Origin: an uncultured Lachnospiraceae bacterium
GTDB taxonomy: Bacteria; Bacillota_A; Clostridia; Lachnospirales; Lachnospiraceae
Length of the DNA: 5,371 nt
Reading direction: 5' to 3'
Assembly: GCA_902796775.1 (NCBI GenBank)
Contig: CADBQK010000491.1
Span: 1-5,371 of the forward strand
Position numbers and translations under genes: made by a program. Shown here in pieces: positions 5,166 to 5,371 of this stretch; position 1 is the stretch's first letter; each line of letters starts with the position of its first letter. A model generated the notes under the pieces. The model saw nothing but the letters and a program-made list of their open reading frames with translations, searched no databases and was not told the origin of the DNA.

Positions 5166-5371
5166 GAGGCAGAAAAGAAGCCTGAAGGGTGCCGAAGGTG
5201 TGAAGGTGGAGACGAAGGAAGCATCCAACATAGTGGAAAAGCAAGTGTGTGGGGTGCCGGCGGAGCCGGCAAAGGAGATGAGCAGGCACCCCACAAAGAA
5301 GAAAAGCGAGTTGGTGGGGTGCCGCAAACAGACGGCGCATTGGAAGAGAGCACCCCACGAGGCAGAAAAGA
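5166..5371. repeat. Array of 64-65-bp hairpin repeats with variable interiors, running off the window
   Basis: AAAAG recurs at 5173, 5237, 5302 and 5366, i.e. at intervals of 64, 65 and 64 bp. Units 2 (5237-5301) and 3 (5302-5365) share a start of the form AAAAGC-R-AGT-NN-GTGGGGTGCCG (20 of 23 bases identical) and GCACCCCAC near the end, with about 25 unrelated bases between. The arms GTGGGGTGC and GCACCCCAC are perfect inverted copies, so each unit folds into a hairpin (5248-5258 with 5285-5295; 5314-5322 with 5350-5358). Unit 1 (5173-5236) is diverged but keeps GGGTGCC and GCATCCAAC at matching offsets. GAGGCAGAAAAGA occurs both at 5166-5178 and 5359-5371. The period is not a multiple of three and frames are not conserved, so the array is non-coding. 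Its function is unknown. Confidence 0.75.

Noticed and set aside
5078..5358. Minus-strand open frames across the 3' repeat array, with look-alike peptides
   Set aside because: The repeat period (64-65 bp) shifts the reading frame from unit to unit, the frames run into the terminator and etfA, and the translations show no known domain. The repetition is at DNA level only.
5237..5371. CRISPR array interpretation of the 3' repeats
   Set aside because: Conserved parts of about 38 nt differ between units (3 mismatches in the first 23 bases, more at the end), unit 1 is strongly diverged, and the variable parts of about 25 nt are short for spacers. No cas gene is seen.

Overview
The window carries one rightward gene cluster that links a flavin-dependent lactate (2-hydroxyacid) dehydrogenase, a short-chain acyl-CoA dehydrogenase and a single electron-transferring flavoprotein (EtfB + EtfA). 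All four genes are complete and on the + strand, each with a strong Shine-Dalgarno sequence. Gene content, AT-rich spacers around coding DNA of roughly 50% G+C (judged by eye), and strong protein resemblance to clostridial butyryl-CoA dehydrogenase and Etf suggest an anaerobic Firmicute. A lactate-using, butyrate-forming Lachnospiraceae-type gut bacterium is the best guess; this placement is inferred from recall, not from a search.

Layout: 1-285 is a control region with a weak terminator-like element, two candidate sigma-A-type promoters (36-64 and 141-169) and a palindrome (62-77) resembling operators of the FadR/LldR branch of GntR regulators. Then come lctD-like (286-1731), a 241-nt spacer with several hairpins, a Bcd-like acyl-CoA dehydrogenase (1973-3124), a 149-nt spacer with a strong hairpin, etfB (3274-4086), and etfA only 18 nt later (4105-5085). 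A perfect-stem bidirectional terminator (5121-5154) closes the cluster. From about 5166 to the window edge lies an array of 64-65-bp imperfect repeats, each a hairpin with a variable interior; it appears non-coding and continues past the edge.

How the genes may work together: the LctD-type flavoprotein oxidises lactate to pyruvate. Known LctD-EtfBC complexes (Acetobacterium woodii) do this with NAD+ by spending reduced ferredoxin (flavin-based electron confurcation). Bcd-Etf complexes run the related bifurcating reaction on crotonyl-CoA. Here one Etf pair sits beside both dehydrogenases, so it may serve either or both and could connect lactate oxidation to enoyl-CoA reduction. The lactate permease, racemase and regulator expected of such a locus are not in the window.

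The most unusual signals are the 3' hairpin-repeat array, the shared-Etf arrangement, an altered nucleotide-binding loop in EtfB, and a sharp change in arginine codon choice between lctD and the acyl-CoA dehydrogenase gene.
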